Of a stretch of DNA of 53,598 bases, positions 44,262 through 53,569 are shown in pieces (within the stretch, counting starts at the first letter, position 1; each line of letters begins with the position of its first letter). Position numbers and translations under genes: made by a program. The stretch comes from an uncultured Lachnospiraceae bacterium (GTDB lineage: Bacteria > Bacillota > Clostridia > Lachnospirales > Lachnospiraceae), in NCBI GenBank assembly GCA_934309145.1, contig CAKRCW010000012.1:1-53598 (forward strand). The letters are read 5' to 3'. The notes under the pieces were generated by a model. The model saw only the letters and a program-made list of their open reading frames with translations, was not told the DNA's origin and did no database searches.

Positions 44262-44891
44262 CTATTCAAGACATTCCATTTTACTAACAGAAACCTCATA
44301 TGCGACTTTATTTACAATTTCATCATTTCCTATCTTTTTCTGATATTCCCTGCTCTGGATTCTTCCCCAGACAGCCACATGCTCTCCCACAGAAAGCTTA
44401 CCTGCAAATCTGGCATTTCTTCCCCAGCATATACAAGGTATATAATCAGATTTGCCATACGCACGGTTCACCGCAAGCAAAATATCAGCAATTTCCCTGC
44501 CAAGCGGCGTCATTCTATAAATCGGTTCCTTACATATGTACCCATCCAGGTATATCTGATTTGGCTTATTATCTCTGTCATCCTCCTCGGACAATACCTC
44601 AATCTCACGAACAAACACAGATAAAATAAGACGATTCTTGCTCTCCTCATGCTTGTTGTATGATCTGAACTGTCCCTTTGCCAATACCTTCTCACCGATA
44701 TGAGAATGTTCAACGTCAAATAATCTGTCTGACACCATAAGAGGTATCACATCGTGTGCATCGCTTAACCTGCTGACAATCAAATCAACCATATAAAATC
44801 CTTCCCCAAAAATTTCATGGCTGAATCTGAAATCTGATACGATTTCTCCTGCTACTACTACCTGATTGTTGTTTAAAATTTTCTCTGTCAT
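44262..44891 (-). CDS. Tandem OB-fold single-stranded DNA-binding-like protein
   Basis: A 209-aa protein with two OB folds of the SSB/PriB type (about 5-105 and 110-205). The first reads NNQVVVAGEIVSDFRFSHE and EKVLAKGQFRSYNK; the second NQIYLDGYICKEPIYRMTPLGREIADILLAVNR and VGEHVAVWGRIQSREYQ. The acidic partner-binding tail of SSB (DDDIPF type) is missing. It may act on DNA apart from the main SSB; function is not proven. Two hairpins lie in its leader, one (44923-44944) just before the ribosome binding site. Confidence 0.75.
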   Translation of the reverse strand: MTEKILNNNQVVVAGEIVSDFRFSHEIFGEGFYMVDLIVSRLSDAHDVIPLMVSDRLFDVEHSHIGEKVLAKGQFRSYNKHEESKNRLILSVFVREIEVLSEEDDRDNKPNQIYLDGYICKEPIYRMTPLGREIADILLAVNRAYGKSDYIPCICWGRNARFAGKLSVGEHVAVWGRIQSREYQKKIGNDEIVNKVAYEVSVSKMECLE

Positions 44892-44922
44892 ACATTTCCT
44901 CCTTCATAATCCACGCGAATTA

Positions 44923-44944
44923 TAAGCTTCGCGTCAGGCAAGGT
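44923..44944 (-). promoter_or_regulatory. Hairpin before the OB-fold gene
   Basis: A 7-bp perfect stem ACGCGAA/TTCGCGT with an 8-nt loop lies about 15 nt ahead of GGAGG of the OB-fold gene, with a weaker hairpin (CGGT/ACCG) further up. It might control translation. I see no T-run. Confidence 0.4.
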
Positions 44945-45051
44945 TAATTTTTCCCCTCATACCATGCCCGCATTTTCTCACGGTAAATACATACCGCATT
45001 TTGTATACATAGAATATATATTCAAGTATGAATACATTTATGACAACTTTT

Positions 45052-45852
45052 TTAAAATTTTCTCTGCCTCAACACCTCATACGAAATAATCGCTGTGGAA
45101 ACTGCGGCATTTAAGGATTCCACCTGTCCCTCCATAGGTATTCTTATAAGCTTATCAGCCTTGGCACTGACTTCACTGCTAAGCCCATTCCCCTCATTAC
45201 CTATGAGAAATGCACAAGATGAATCAAAGCTGTGTCTGTATAGCTCCTCACCATCAAGATGAGCTCCGTATATAGTAATTTTCCTTTTTTTAAGCAAATC
45301 TATGTCACTACACAAATCATCAGATACATAAACCTTCATTCTAAATATAGAGCCCATAGTTGAGCGCACTACCTTGGGATTGTATATATCAACTGTGTCC
45401 CTGCTTATTATAATCCCCGTTACACCTGCAGCCTCGGCAGACCTTAATATCGTACCCATATTACCTGGATCCTGTATTCTGTCAGCAATAAGTATAAAAG
45501 GTTTTTCACCATCACCACATATATCCTGCAGCTTATACTTCTTCATTTTAACAACAGCCATAATCCCCTGTGGCGAATTAGTTCCTGCCATTCCAGCAAA
45601 TACATTATCCTTAACATATAATAATTTATCTGTAGGAATATCGCTTATATCCTCGTCAAACCTGTCAGCCAAACCATAAGCTACAAAAACAGATACTATA
45701 TCACATGAAGGAATCTCGCGAAACATTCTTATGCCCTCAACGACATACGTTCCGGTATCTCTTCTCTCGCTGGCAGATTTCATAAGCTTTTTTACAGCCT
45801 TTACCTTATCATTTGACGCTGATGTAATTATCATATCACTTGAAATGTCCAT
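45052..45852 (-). CDS. TrmH/SpoU-family RNA 2'-O-methyltransferase
   Basis: A 266-aa protein with an N-terminal substrate-binding domain (VVEGIRMFREI, then NSPQGIMAVV) and a knotted SPOUT domain. The three motifs are DRIQDPGNMGTILRSAEA, FLIGNEGNGLS and ESLNAAVSTAI. The target, rRNA or tRNA, cannot be told. It follows dnaE by 14 nt; a GGAGAG precedes the ATG. Confidence 0.9.
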   Translation of the reverse strand: MDISSDMIITSASNDKVKAVKKLMKSASERRDTGTYVVEGIRMFREIPSCDIVSVFVAYGLADRFDEDISDIPTDKLLYVKDNVFAGMAGTNSPQGIMAVVKMKKYKLQDICGDGEKPFILIADRIQDPGNMGTILRSAEAAGVTGIIISRDTVDIYNPKVVRSTMGSIFRMKVYVSDDLCSDIDLLKKRKITIYGAHLDGEELYRHSFDSSCAFLIGNEGNGLSSEVSAKADKLIRIPMEGQVESLNAAVSTAIISYEVLRQRKF

Positions 45853-45866
45853 ATGTACTCTCCGTA

Positions 45867-48800
45867 TTATTTATTTTCCCTGACAAATACATTGTCCTCA
45901 CCATACAAACCCTTAAGCTCGGCGATAAGCTTGTCGCTTGCAATTACATTATACCGTGCTCCCATCTGCTTCATGGTTCTCTTAACAGGTGTTCCATCTT
46001 CATTTGACTTTGGCATAATCATTACAAATGCCTTCGTTCTTCCGTGATATTTGCCAAGAATACTGAGAAATTCCTGTTCTTTCATAAGATATTCCTCTAT
46101 ATCATAAAATCTAACCCACAGTTCCTTATTCTCAGCATTCATGTCACTTCTTATCTCTTCAAAGGTATATATCTCCGATGCTTTAATCTTGGCATCCCTC
46201 TCCGAGATAGTCGCAGTTCCGGTAACCAGAATCTTAGCATCCTTTACAAGTATATCCTTATACTTCTTGTATTCCCTTGAAAATACAATAATCTCTACTG
46301 TTCCGTACATATCCTCAAGTGTCACAAATGCCATGTTGTCACCGTACTTGGTAGTCTTTATGGTTATCGCACAAACCATTCCGCCTATAGTATATCTGGC
46401 ATTGTCCCTCGCAGTATACTCACCTGTCTCATCGTCCTGCTTAAAATCATAAGATGCTATATTAACTCTGCTGCTTATAATATCTCTGTAATCATCTAAG
46501 GGATGTCCACTGATATATACACCAAGCACTTCCTTCTCCATGGCAAGAATATCCTCCTTGGAATATTCTCCCACATCAGGATACTTGACCTGAAACTCAG
46601 TCTTTTCCTCCTCGCCAAGGAAATCAAGCAATGACATCTGACCGCTCATAGCATTTTTCTTATCTCTGTTCACCTGGTCTAGTATATCCGGATATACCAT
46701 GAGCATCTGCTTTCTGGTGTACCCAAAGCTGTCAAATGCGCCGGCACATATAAAACTCTCTATCGTTCTCTTATTTGCTTCCTTGTTACTTAATCTTGAG
46801 ATAAAATCTTCAAGACTTTTAAATGGGCCAGCCAGCTTTATCTCCTCATGTATAACATCGGTAACTCCCTCACCTACACTCTTAACACCCGACAAGCCGT
46901 AGCGTATTTTTCCATTGCTGACAGAGAAATCACCCTGCCCCTCATTAATATCCGGAGGCAGTATCTCTATTCCCATATTACGACACGATTGTATATATGC
47001 TGCAACCTTGCCCGAATTATCTTTAACTGAAGATATAAGTGCAGCCATAAATTCTACAGGATAATGGCATTTAAGATATGCAGTCTGATACGCAACTACC
47101 GCATAAACGGTTGCGTGTGATTTATTAAATGCATACTTGGCGAAATCCGTCATCTCATCATATATCTTATTTGCAACACTCTCACTGATACCATTCTTTA
47201 TACATCCTGGAATATTCTTTTCCTCATTGCCATATACGAAGCTCTGACGCTCCTTTAATATAACATCCTCCTTCTTCTTAGACATGGCACGTCTTACATT
47301 GTCGCTCTGCCCCATCGTATATCCTGCAAGCTCCATAACTATCTGCATAACCTGCTCCTGATATACGATACAGCCATATGTCTGCTTAAGGAGATGTTCT
47401 AATTCCGGAGTATCATATGTAACCTCATCCGGATGCTCCTTACCTTTTATGTAGTAAGGAATAAAGTCCATAGGACCTGGACGATACAGCGAAATTCCCG
47501 CTATTACATCCTCTATATTTCTAGGCTTTAACTGCTTCATGAAGCTTGTCATTCCGGCACTCTCAAGCTGGAATACGCCCTCAGTCTTACCTGACGATAA
47601 CAGGTCGTAGACAGCCTCATCCTCAAATCCTACATTGTCTATATCAATATCTATGTTATGGTTTTCCTTTACAAGCTTCACTGCATCCTGTATTACAGTG
47701 AGTGTCCTAAGTCCTAGGAAATCCATCTTAAGAAGTCCAAGCTCCTCTATCGTAACCTGACTGTACTGCGTTGTTATAGCACCTTCAGTTCCCCTTGCAA
47801 GAGGAACATACTCAATAATAGGCTTTCTTCCTATTACTACACCAGCCGGATGAGTTGTGACATGCCTTGGCAGTCCCTCAAGCTGAATAGCCATGTCAAC
47901 CAGCTTCTTAATCTGCTCATCGCTGTCATAAAGCTCCTTAAACTCCTTGCTCTGTTCCAATGCCTTTGGTAAAGTCATCTTAAGTTCGGTAGGTACAGCT
48001 TTAGCAACTCTGTCACAAAGAGTATACGGAAGATCCATTGCTCGTCCGACATCTCTTATTGCCATCTTAGCTGCCATAGTACCAAATGTATTTATCTGAA
48101 CTACGTTATCCTTACCATACTTTCTTATAACGTAGTCTATAACCTCCTGCCTTCTCTCCGGACAGAAGTCAATATCTATATCGGGCATTGTAACACGCTC
48201 AGGATTTAAGAATCTCTCAAAAAGCAGACTGTACTTTATAGGGTCAATGTTAGTAATCTCCAGACAATATGCCACAATACTTCCCGCCGAAGAACCTCGT
48301 CCCGGACCTACAGCAATTTCATTTTCCCTTGCATAATGAATGAAATCCCACACAATAAGAAAATAATCAAGGAATCCCATATTTCTTATGGTGTTAAGTT
48401 CATAATCAAGTCTGCCCTGAAGTTCATCCGTTATAACAGGATATCTCTTCTCCAAGCCCTTCTGACAGAGCTCCTTGAGATATGTATACGCGTCATATCC
48501 ATCAGGCACATCATACTGTGGAAGCTTTTGCTCACCGAACACTATCTCAACATTACACATATCTGCTATTTTATTAGTATTCTCTATGGCTTCCTTGGCA
48601 TATGGGAACAGCTTTTCCATCTCATCTGCGGATTTTAAATAATACTGTCCACCTTCATATCTCATTCTGTCCTCATCTGTCACAATCTTACCAGTCTGTA
48701 TACAGAGAAGAATGTCATGTGCCTCAGCATCCTCAGCCTTTATATAGTGGGAATCATTGGTGACAACCATAGGAATACCAGTTTCCTTTGACAGTCTCAT

Positions 48801-49370
48801 AACCCCCGCATTTACAATTCTCTGGTCGGGAATTCCATGGTCCTGCATTTCAAGGTAATAATTACCCTCACCAAATATATCGAGATAACGAAGTGCTGTC
48901 TCCTTTGCCTGTTCATAATTATTTCTTCTTAAATTAACTGCCACCTCACCGGCAAGACATGCAGATAAAGCAATAACACCCTCGCTGTACTCTCTTAAGA
49001 CCTCCATATCAACTCGTGGTTTATAATAATATCCATCTATAAAGCCTCTCGATACAATCTTAGAAAGATTGTGATAGCCAAGGTCATTTTTAGCAAGCAG
49101 CACCAGATGATAATAACGGTCCTCGCCCTTAACATTCTCCCTGTCAAATCTTGAGCCCGGAGCGACATACACCTCACAACCAATAATAGGCTTAATTCCT
49201 GCGCTCTTGCAAGCCTTATAGAAATCAATAACACCATACATAACACCATGGTCAGTTATGGCAAGCGATTTCATGCCGAGCTCCTTGGCTCTTGCTACAA
49301 GCTCCTTTATCTTTGCCGAACCATCCAGCAGACTATATTCCGTATGCACATGTAAATGCGTAAAATCCAT
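45867..49370 (-). CDS. dnaE: DNA polymerase III alpha subunit, DnaE type
   Basis: An 1167-aa replicative polymerase. The N-terminal PHP domain (HLHVHTEYSLLDGSAKI, ITDHGVMYG, LVVTNDSHY) keeps metal ligands. The palm has GPGRGSSAGSIVAYCL and the catalytic PDIDIDFCPERR; the fingers include YQEQVMQI. The C-terminal OB fold is DNARYTIGGMVCAI and beyond. It lacks the exonuclease insert of PolC, which should be encoded elsewhere in a Firmicute. It starts 2 nt after the next gene upstream ends. Confidence 0.97.
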   Translation of the reverse strand: MDFTHLHVHTEYSLLDGSAKIKELVARAKELGMKSLAITDHGVMYGVIDFYKACKSAGIKPIIGCEVYVAPGSRFDRENVKGEDRYYHLVLLAKNDLGYHNLSKIVSRGFIDGYYYKPRVDMEVLREYSEGVIALSACLAGEVAVNLRRNNYEQAKETALRYLDIFGEGNYYLEMQDHGIPDQRIVNAGVMRLSKETGIPMVVTNDSHYIKAEDAEAHDILLCIQTGKIVTDEDRMRYEGGQYYLKSADEMEKLFPYAKEAIENTNKIADMCNVEIVFGEQKLPQYDVPDGYDAYTYLKELCQKGLEKRYPVITDELQGRLDYELNTIRNMGFLDYFLIVWDFIHYARENEIAVGPGRGSSAGSIVAYCLEITNIDPIKYSLLFERFLNPERVTMPDIDIDFCPERRQEVIDYVIRKYGKDNVVQINTFGTMAAKMAIRDVGRAMDLPYTLCDRVAKAVPTELKMTLPKALEQSKEFKELYDSDEQIKKLVDMAIQLEGLPRHVTTHPAGVVIGRKPIIEYVPLARGTEGAITTQYSQVTIEELGLLKMDFLGLRTLTVIQDAVKLVKENHNIDIDIDNVGFEDEAVYDLLSSGKTEGVFQLESAGMTSFMKQLKPRNIEDVIAGISLYRPGPMDFIPYYIKGKEHPDEVTYDTPELEHLLKQTYGCIVYQEQVMQIVMELAGYTMGQSDNVRRAMSKKKEDVILKERQSFVYGNEEKNIPGCIKNGISESVANKIYDEMTDFAKYAFNKSHATVYAVVAYQTAYLKCHYPVEFMAALISSVKDNSGKVAAYIQSCRNMGIEILPPDINEGQGDFSVSNGKIRYGLSGVKSVGEGVTDVIHEEIKLAGPFKSLEDFISRLSNKEANKRTIESFICAGAFDSFGYTRKQMLMVYPDILDQVNRDKKNAMSGQMSLLDFLGEEEKTEFQVKYPDVGEYSKEDILAMEKEVLGVYISGHPLDDYRDIISSRVNIASYDFKQDDETGEYTARDNARYTIGGMVCAITIKTTKYGDNMAFVTLEDMYGTVEIIVFSREYKKYKDILVKDAKILVTGTATISERDAKIKASEIYTFEEIRSDMNAENKELWVRFYDIEEYLMKEQEFLSILGKYHGRTKAFVMIMPKSNEDGTPVKRTMKQMGARYNVIASDKLIAELKGLYGEDNVFVRENK

Positions 49371-49371
49371 C

Positions 49372-49968
49372 TTATCTACCTTTCACAAAGCCCAAATACT
49401 TTATAAATGGGAACCATTTTGTCATCTTCTCTACCCTTAGAGGTATAACCTCTTTGTTCTTAATATATCTGAATGTATACTCCTCGCCATGTTTAGCAAG
49501 CATCCTTAAATACTTTTCAAGCAGCCTTCTTGACTCAGGATGTAACAGCTTACCTGCACGTCCCCTCATATAATATTCCAAAGGCTGACTGTCTGTATAA
49601 GAGTCCTTATTGTAATTCTTACATGCAGCCATTCTGTCACAGAACATCTCAATCACATACTGCTTAGGCATCTTCATACCAACAAGTCCCTTAGACTTAT
49701 CAACACTATAATCAATCCAATACTCAAGATGGTGTTTATTTCTTCCCTTGTGGTGTAACCATGCTGAGGTATAGCCCTTGTCCTCCCTCTCGGCATCATT
49801 AGGGCTTCTGTTTCCCTGATAGTACTTAGCGCCAACTGAGAACTCCGTCCACGAATACTTTGATAAATCATGTAGTAAGCCCTGCTTATATAAGCCTACC
49901 GCAAAGCAATGCTTTCTTACAAGTCTCCTGTGATTATTAATAGTCTTTAAATGTTCTAACCACTTCAA
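49372..49968 (-). CDS. DUF5662-like protein
   Basis: A 198-aa cytosolic protein. HCFAVGLYKQGLLHDLSKYSWTEF and HHKGRNKHHLEYW hold an HD-like set of His/Asp, which suggests a metal site. I associate this pattern with the DUF5662 proteins of Firmicutes; no activity is known to me. It is directly before dnaE and shares its transcript. Confidence 0.65.
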   Translation of the reverse strand: MKWLEHLKTINNHRRLVRKHCFAVGLYKQGLLHDLSKYSWTEFSVGAKYYQGNRSPNDAEREDKGYTSAWLHHKGRNKHHLEYWIDYSVDKSKGLVGMKMPKQYVIEMFCDRMAACKNYNKDSYTDSQPLEYYMRGRAGKLLHPESRRLLEKYLRMLAKHGEEYTFRYIKNKEVIPLRVEKMTKWFPFIKYLGFVKGR

Positions 49969-49986
49969 TTACAATACACTTCCCTT

Positions 49987-51088
49987 TCATTCGGATTTAC
50001 TATACATCTCTTTAAGCCCGTCTGTCACGGTAACATTATTATCATAATCAATAAAAATTGCCTCAGCATTATATTTCTCAAGCAACGCTAAAGACTTCTC
50101 ATATCCAAGAGAAAAACATGCTGTTGACAATGCATCACTGTAAAGTCCATTCTCACATACCACCGTGACCGAAGAGAGTCCCTGATATGCGGGATAGCCT
50201 GTATTTCTGTCCAATATATGATGATATCTTTTACCATCAACCATAAAATATTTCTCATAATCCCCGGAAGTTGATACACATATATCTGCCCCTTCTGGAA
50301 TAGTCAGATAACCTATCATGTCAGATGCATCACCTTTTGGATTTCTTATTCCAATATGCCAGTCCTTGCCTGAAGCCTTACTTCCATACACAAGCACACT
50401 TCCACCAACAGAAACTACTGCGCCATCTACATCTGTATCTTTAAGATAATCCCTTACCACATCGAGGGCATATCCCTTACCAACTGAACCAAGATCCAAT
50501 ATCATATTATCCTTAGACATAGTAACTGTGCCATCTTCCAAGGTTATGTTCTCATATCCAACATATTCTAAAGCCTTATCTATATCTTTATCTGTCGGTA
50601 TAGTGAAGCTCTCACTGTCTGCCTCCTCTATATTCCAGACCTTAGCAAGAGGTCTTATAGATATATCAAGAGCACCCTCACTATCCCTGCACACATCAAG
50701 TGACATATCAAGTACATTATATAGCTCGTCACTTATTCCATATGGAACATCCTTCTTGTAATTATTATTAACCTCGTATAACTCAGAGCTGTCATTTCTC
50801 CACGAAATCAGTTCGTCATCCAGATAGTTGATACGTTCCATAAGCTCGCTGCTATAATCACTATTATCCAAATCATTTCCATACAGATTAATGACAACGG
50901 ATGTTCCCATTGAAAAATCATAAGTCGTAGCTGAGCCATCAGAATACTGTGTATCACTTATTATCCTTTCATCAGTTCCCGATTTACTATCTCTGCCATT
51001 ACCTATCTTATATATACATATCAGGCACACCGCTATTGCAAGCATTTTTATAAGGTCAGTTACTCTCTTTTTAATGATGATAACCCTC
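49987..51088 (-). CDS. apbE: FAD:protein FMN transferase
   Basis: An exported ApbE: an N-terminal membrane anchor (about LIKMLAIAVCLICIYKIG) is followed by FSMGTSVVINLYG, the conserved LDLGSVGKGYALDVV, SVGGSVLVYG, HIGIRNPKG, and VSTSGDYEKYF with the flavin-binding HHILDRNTGYP. It should attach FMN to Thr of RNF/NQR-type subunits or other extracytosolic flavoproteins. The frame is open to an ATG at 51108, which has no good ribosome binding site. The best GGAGG points to an ATT codon at about 51075-51077 that overlaps the upstream stop; the 5' end is therefore uncertain and the value given is approximate. Confidence 0.85.
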
Positions 51089-51301
51089 CATTCGCTTTGT
51101 ATAATCATCCAAAATAGCCTTAAGCTTATTATAATCCTTATCAGAAAGCTTATCCTCTGAATGTAACTCTTCCAAACGTACAGCAGCCTTTTTCCTTGCC
51201 CCGATAGCTAAATCCTTATAATTATTCTCCAAATTAATCTGGATTTCATTAAACAACTCCTCAATCTCTCTTTTACCCTGTTTTGATTTAAGTTGAAACA
51301 T
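51071..51301 (-). CDS. Small helical protein of unknown function
   Basis: From the ATG at 51301 (GGAGG at 7 nt) a 76-aa, highly charged, all-helical protein (for example KREIEELFNEIQINLENNYKD and LSDKDYNKLKAILDDY). There is no signal or membrane span. I do not recognise a family. The open frame extends 17 codons upstream, but that stretch contains the ribosome binding site. Its stop overlaps the beginning of apbE, so the two are probably coupled. Confidence 0.7.
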   Translation of the reverse strand: MFQLKSKQGKREIEELFNEIQINLENNYKDLAIGARKKAAVRLEELHSEDKLSDKDYNKLKAILDDYTKRMEGYHH

Positions 51302-51394
51302 AAGCTGCCTCCTTTTTTTCTTGCAAAATAGTGCCAAACTACTGTCATACATAGATAATTAATTATAACATTTTACATTTTGTATTTCAATTAA

Positions 51395-51423
51395 TTGCAC
51401 ACCAATATTATTTCTGTTAAAAT
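51395..51423 (+). promoter_or_regulatory. Promoter of the second ABC-F gene
   Basis: TTGCAC (51395-51400), 17-nt spacer, TAAAAT (51418-51423) on the plus strand, with a short leader of about 30 nt. No leader peptide or attenuator, as some antibiotic-resistance ABC-F genes have, is seen. Confidence 0.65.
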
Positions 51424-51461
51424 AGCTTTAATTGTGTATATACAAAGGAGGATAGGTGATT

Positions 51462-53417
51462 ATGGTACTTGCCTGTCAGAATATCTCCAAAGCATTTGGT
51501 GATAAAGAAATACTTAAAAATGTTTCATTTCATATAGAGGATAAAGAGAAAATAGCCATAGTTGGAATTAATGGCTCAGGTAAAACCACTCTTCTTAAAA
51601 TCATAATGGGTGAGGAACGTCCGGATGACGGACAAGTGGTAATATCCAAGGGCATAACAATAGGCTACCTCTCACAACATCAGGACATTGCATTTGATAA
51701 TACTATATACCAGGAAATGCTTGACACAAAAAAAGATATAATTAACATGGAAAAGCGTCTCCGTACACTTGAAAAGGACATGAAGGACCTCTCCGGTGAT
51801 GAGCTTGAACAGGTTCTTAACGAATACAATAAGCTTCAGGCTAAATATGACCGTGAAAATGGTTACGCATACATGAGTGAAATAACCGGTGTCTTAAAAG
51901 GTCTCGGATTTAATAAGGAGGACTATGACCGCCACATCAACACTCTTTCAGGTGGTCAGAAAATGCGAATAGCTCTAGGCCGTCTGCTCCTGACTAAGCC
52001 TGATATAATTATCTTAGACGAGCCTACAAACCATCTTGATATGACATCTATCTCATGGCTTGAAAACTTCCTGTCAAATTATCAGGGAAGCGTTATTATT
52101 GTCAGCCATGACCGATATTTTATAGACAAGATAGCTTCTAAAATTGTGGAAATAGATAATAAAAATGCATTCGTCTACAATGGAAACTATTCCTTCTATG
52201 CAGAAAAGAGAGCACAGATTCGTGCTGCACAGATGAAGGCATACCTTAACCAGCAACAGGAGATAAAACACCAGGAGGAAGTAATAACCAAGCTCAAGCA
52301 ATTTAACCGTGAAAAGTCAATCAAACGTGCTGAAAGCCGTGAGAAAATGCTTGATAAAATCGAAAGGCTTGACAAACCTGTTGAGATTGCATCTGAGATG
52401 CGATTATCCTTAACTCCATCTGTCGAAAGTGGCAATGACGTTCTAACTATAACTGGATTAACCAAGAAATTCGGTGAAAATACACTTTTCACCAATCTTG
52501 ATATGGACATCAAGAGAGGCGAGCATGTTTCTCTGATAGGTGCAAACGGAACCGGCAAAACAACTATCCTTAAAATAATTAACCACATTGTTCCAAAGGA
52601 TGGCGGCGTTATATCACTTGGTTCCAGAGTACGAATTGGTTACTATGACCAGGAGCACCATGTATTATCAATGCACAAAACAATATTTGAAGAAATTTCA
52701 GATTCATATCCGGAACTCACCAACACGAAAATCAGAAATGTATTAGCAGCATTTCTATTTACAGGTGATGATGTGTTCAAAAAGATAGCTGATTTAAGTG
52801 GTGGTGAACGAGGACGAGTATCTCTTGCTAAGCTGATGCTCTCCCCTGCTAACTTCCTTATATTAGACGAGCCAACAAACCACTTAGATATACAGTCGAA
52901 GGAAATTCTTGAGACTGCCATCAGAAATTACGAAGGCACCGTTCTTGTAGTAAGTCACGATAGATACTTTATCAATATGATATCTACCAGAATTATTGAA
53001 CTTAGAAACAAGCAGCTATATTCATTTATTGGCAATTACGATTATTATGAGACTCACAAGGATATAGTATATGGCATTGACAGCAATACTGATAACAATA
53101 TCACAGCCAATCAAATTAATAACTTTTTTGCTACAGATAGCGGCAATACAGAAGCTCAAGTACAATCCTCTGGAAAAGAAGAATATCTTAAGAAAAAAGA
53201 GGAACAGGCAATAATCCGCAAACGCGAGAATGATATAAAGAAAACCGAAGCTAAAATCGCAGAAATTGAAGCTAAAATAGAGAGGATAGATGAGGAGATT
53301 AATCTTCCCGAAAATGCAACCAATTCTGCCAAGCTTGGAGAGTTATCTGCCGAGAGAGAAAAATATGATAGCGAACTGATAACACTATACGAGAAATATT
53401 ATGAGCTGGTTGAATAA
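51462..53417 (+). CDS. ABC-F family ATPase, YdiF/YheS-like
   Basis: A 651-aa soluble protein with two ABC domains: Walker A GINGSGKTTLL and GANGTGKTTIL; signatures LSGGQKMRIAL and LSGGERGRVSL; Walker B IILDEPTNHLD and LILDEPTNHLD. The first domain holds a long helical arm insert (NMEKRLRTLEKDMKDLSG), and the linker is rich in charged helices (KLKQFNREKSIKRAESREKML). The C-terminal about 90 residues are a coiled coil. A ribosome-linked factor of the YdiF/YfmR/YheS sort is likely. ATG at 51462 and GTG at 51456 both fit AAAGGAGG; ATG is preferred for its codon. Confidence 0.92.
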   Translation: MVLACQNISKAFGDKEILKNVSFHIEDKEKIAIVGINGSGKTTLLKIIMGEERPDDGQVVISKGITIGYLSQHQDIAFDNTIYQEMLDTKKDIINMEKRLRTLEKDMKDLSGDELEQVLNEYNKLQAKYDRENGYAYMSEITGVLKGLGFNKEDYDRHINTLSGGQKMRIALGRLLLTKPDIIILDEPTNHLDMTSISWLENFLSNYQGSVIIVSHDRYFIDKIASKIVEIDNKNAFVYNGNYSFYAEKRAQIRAAQMKAYLNQQQEIKHQEEVITKLKQFNREKSIKRAESREKMLDKIERLDKPVEIASEMRLSLTPSVESGNDVLTITGLTKKFGENTLFTNLDMDIKRGEHVSLIGANGTGKTTILKIINHIVPKDGGVISLGSRVRIGYYDQEHHVLSMHKTIFEEISDSYPELTNTKIRNVLAAFLFTGDDVFKKIADLSGGERGRVSLAKLMLSPANFLILDEPTNHLDIQSKEILETAIRNYEGTVLVVSHDRYFINMISTRIIELRNKQLYSFIGNYDYYETHKDIVYGIDSNTDNNITANQINNFFATDSGNTEAQVQSSGKEEYLKKKEEQAIIRKRENDIKKTEAKIAEIEAKIERIDEEINLPENATNSAKLGELSAEREKYDSELITLYEKYYELVE

Positions 53418-53428
53418 ACCAGCTCATA
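53400..53428 (+). repeat. Hairpin spanning the ABC-F stop codon
   Basis: A 12-bp perfect stem (53400-53411 with 53417-53428) and a 5-nt loop GAATA. The last five codons pair with the 3' flank, and the stop codon straddles loop and arm. Confidence 0.75.
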
Positions 53429-53481
53429 ATATATAATAAAAAAGATAGATGAAAACTCATCTATCTTTTTTATTATATATT
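53428..53481. terminator. Bidirectional terminator between ABC-F gene and rRNA operon
   Basis: A 25-bp perfect stem (53428-53452 with 53457-53481) and loop AAAC, with A/T runs on both sides, so it can end the plus-strand gene and the minus-strand rRNA transcript. Confidence 0.88.
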
Positions 53482-53569
53482 CTGTTTCTCATGTACCTTC
53501 AGAACTTCACACAGAAATCTTTATATCCTGTCATCTATTAACCTACACATCTTTCCGTCTCTCAAAACC

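Noticed and set aside
53482..53569. 5S rRNA gene
   Set aside because: The space is too short and none of the 5S loops can be recognised; it looks like a spacer.
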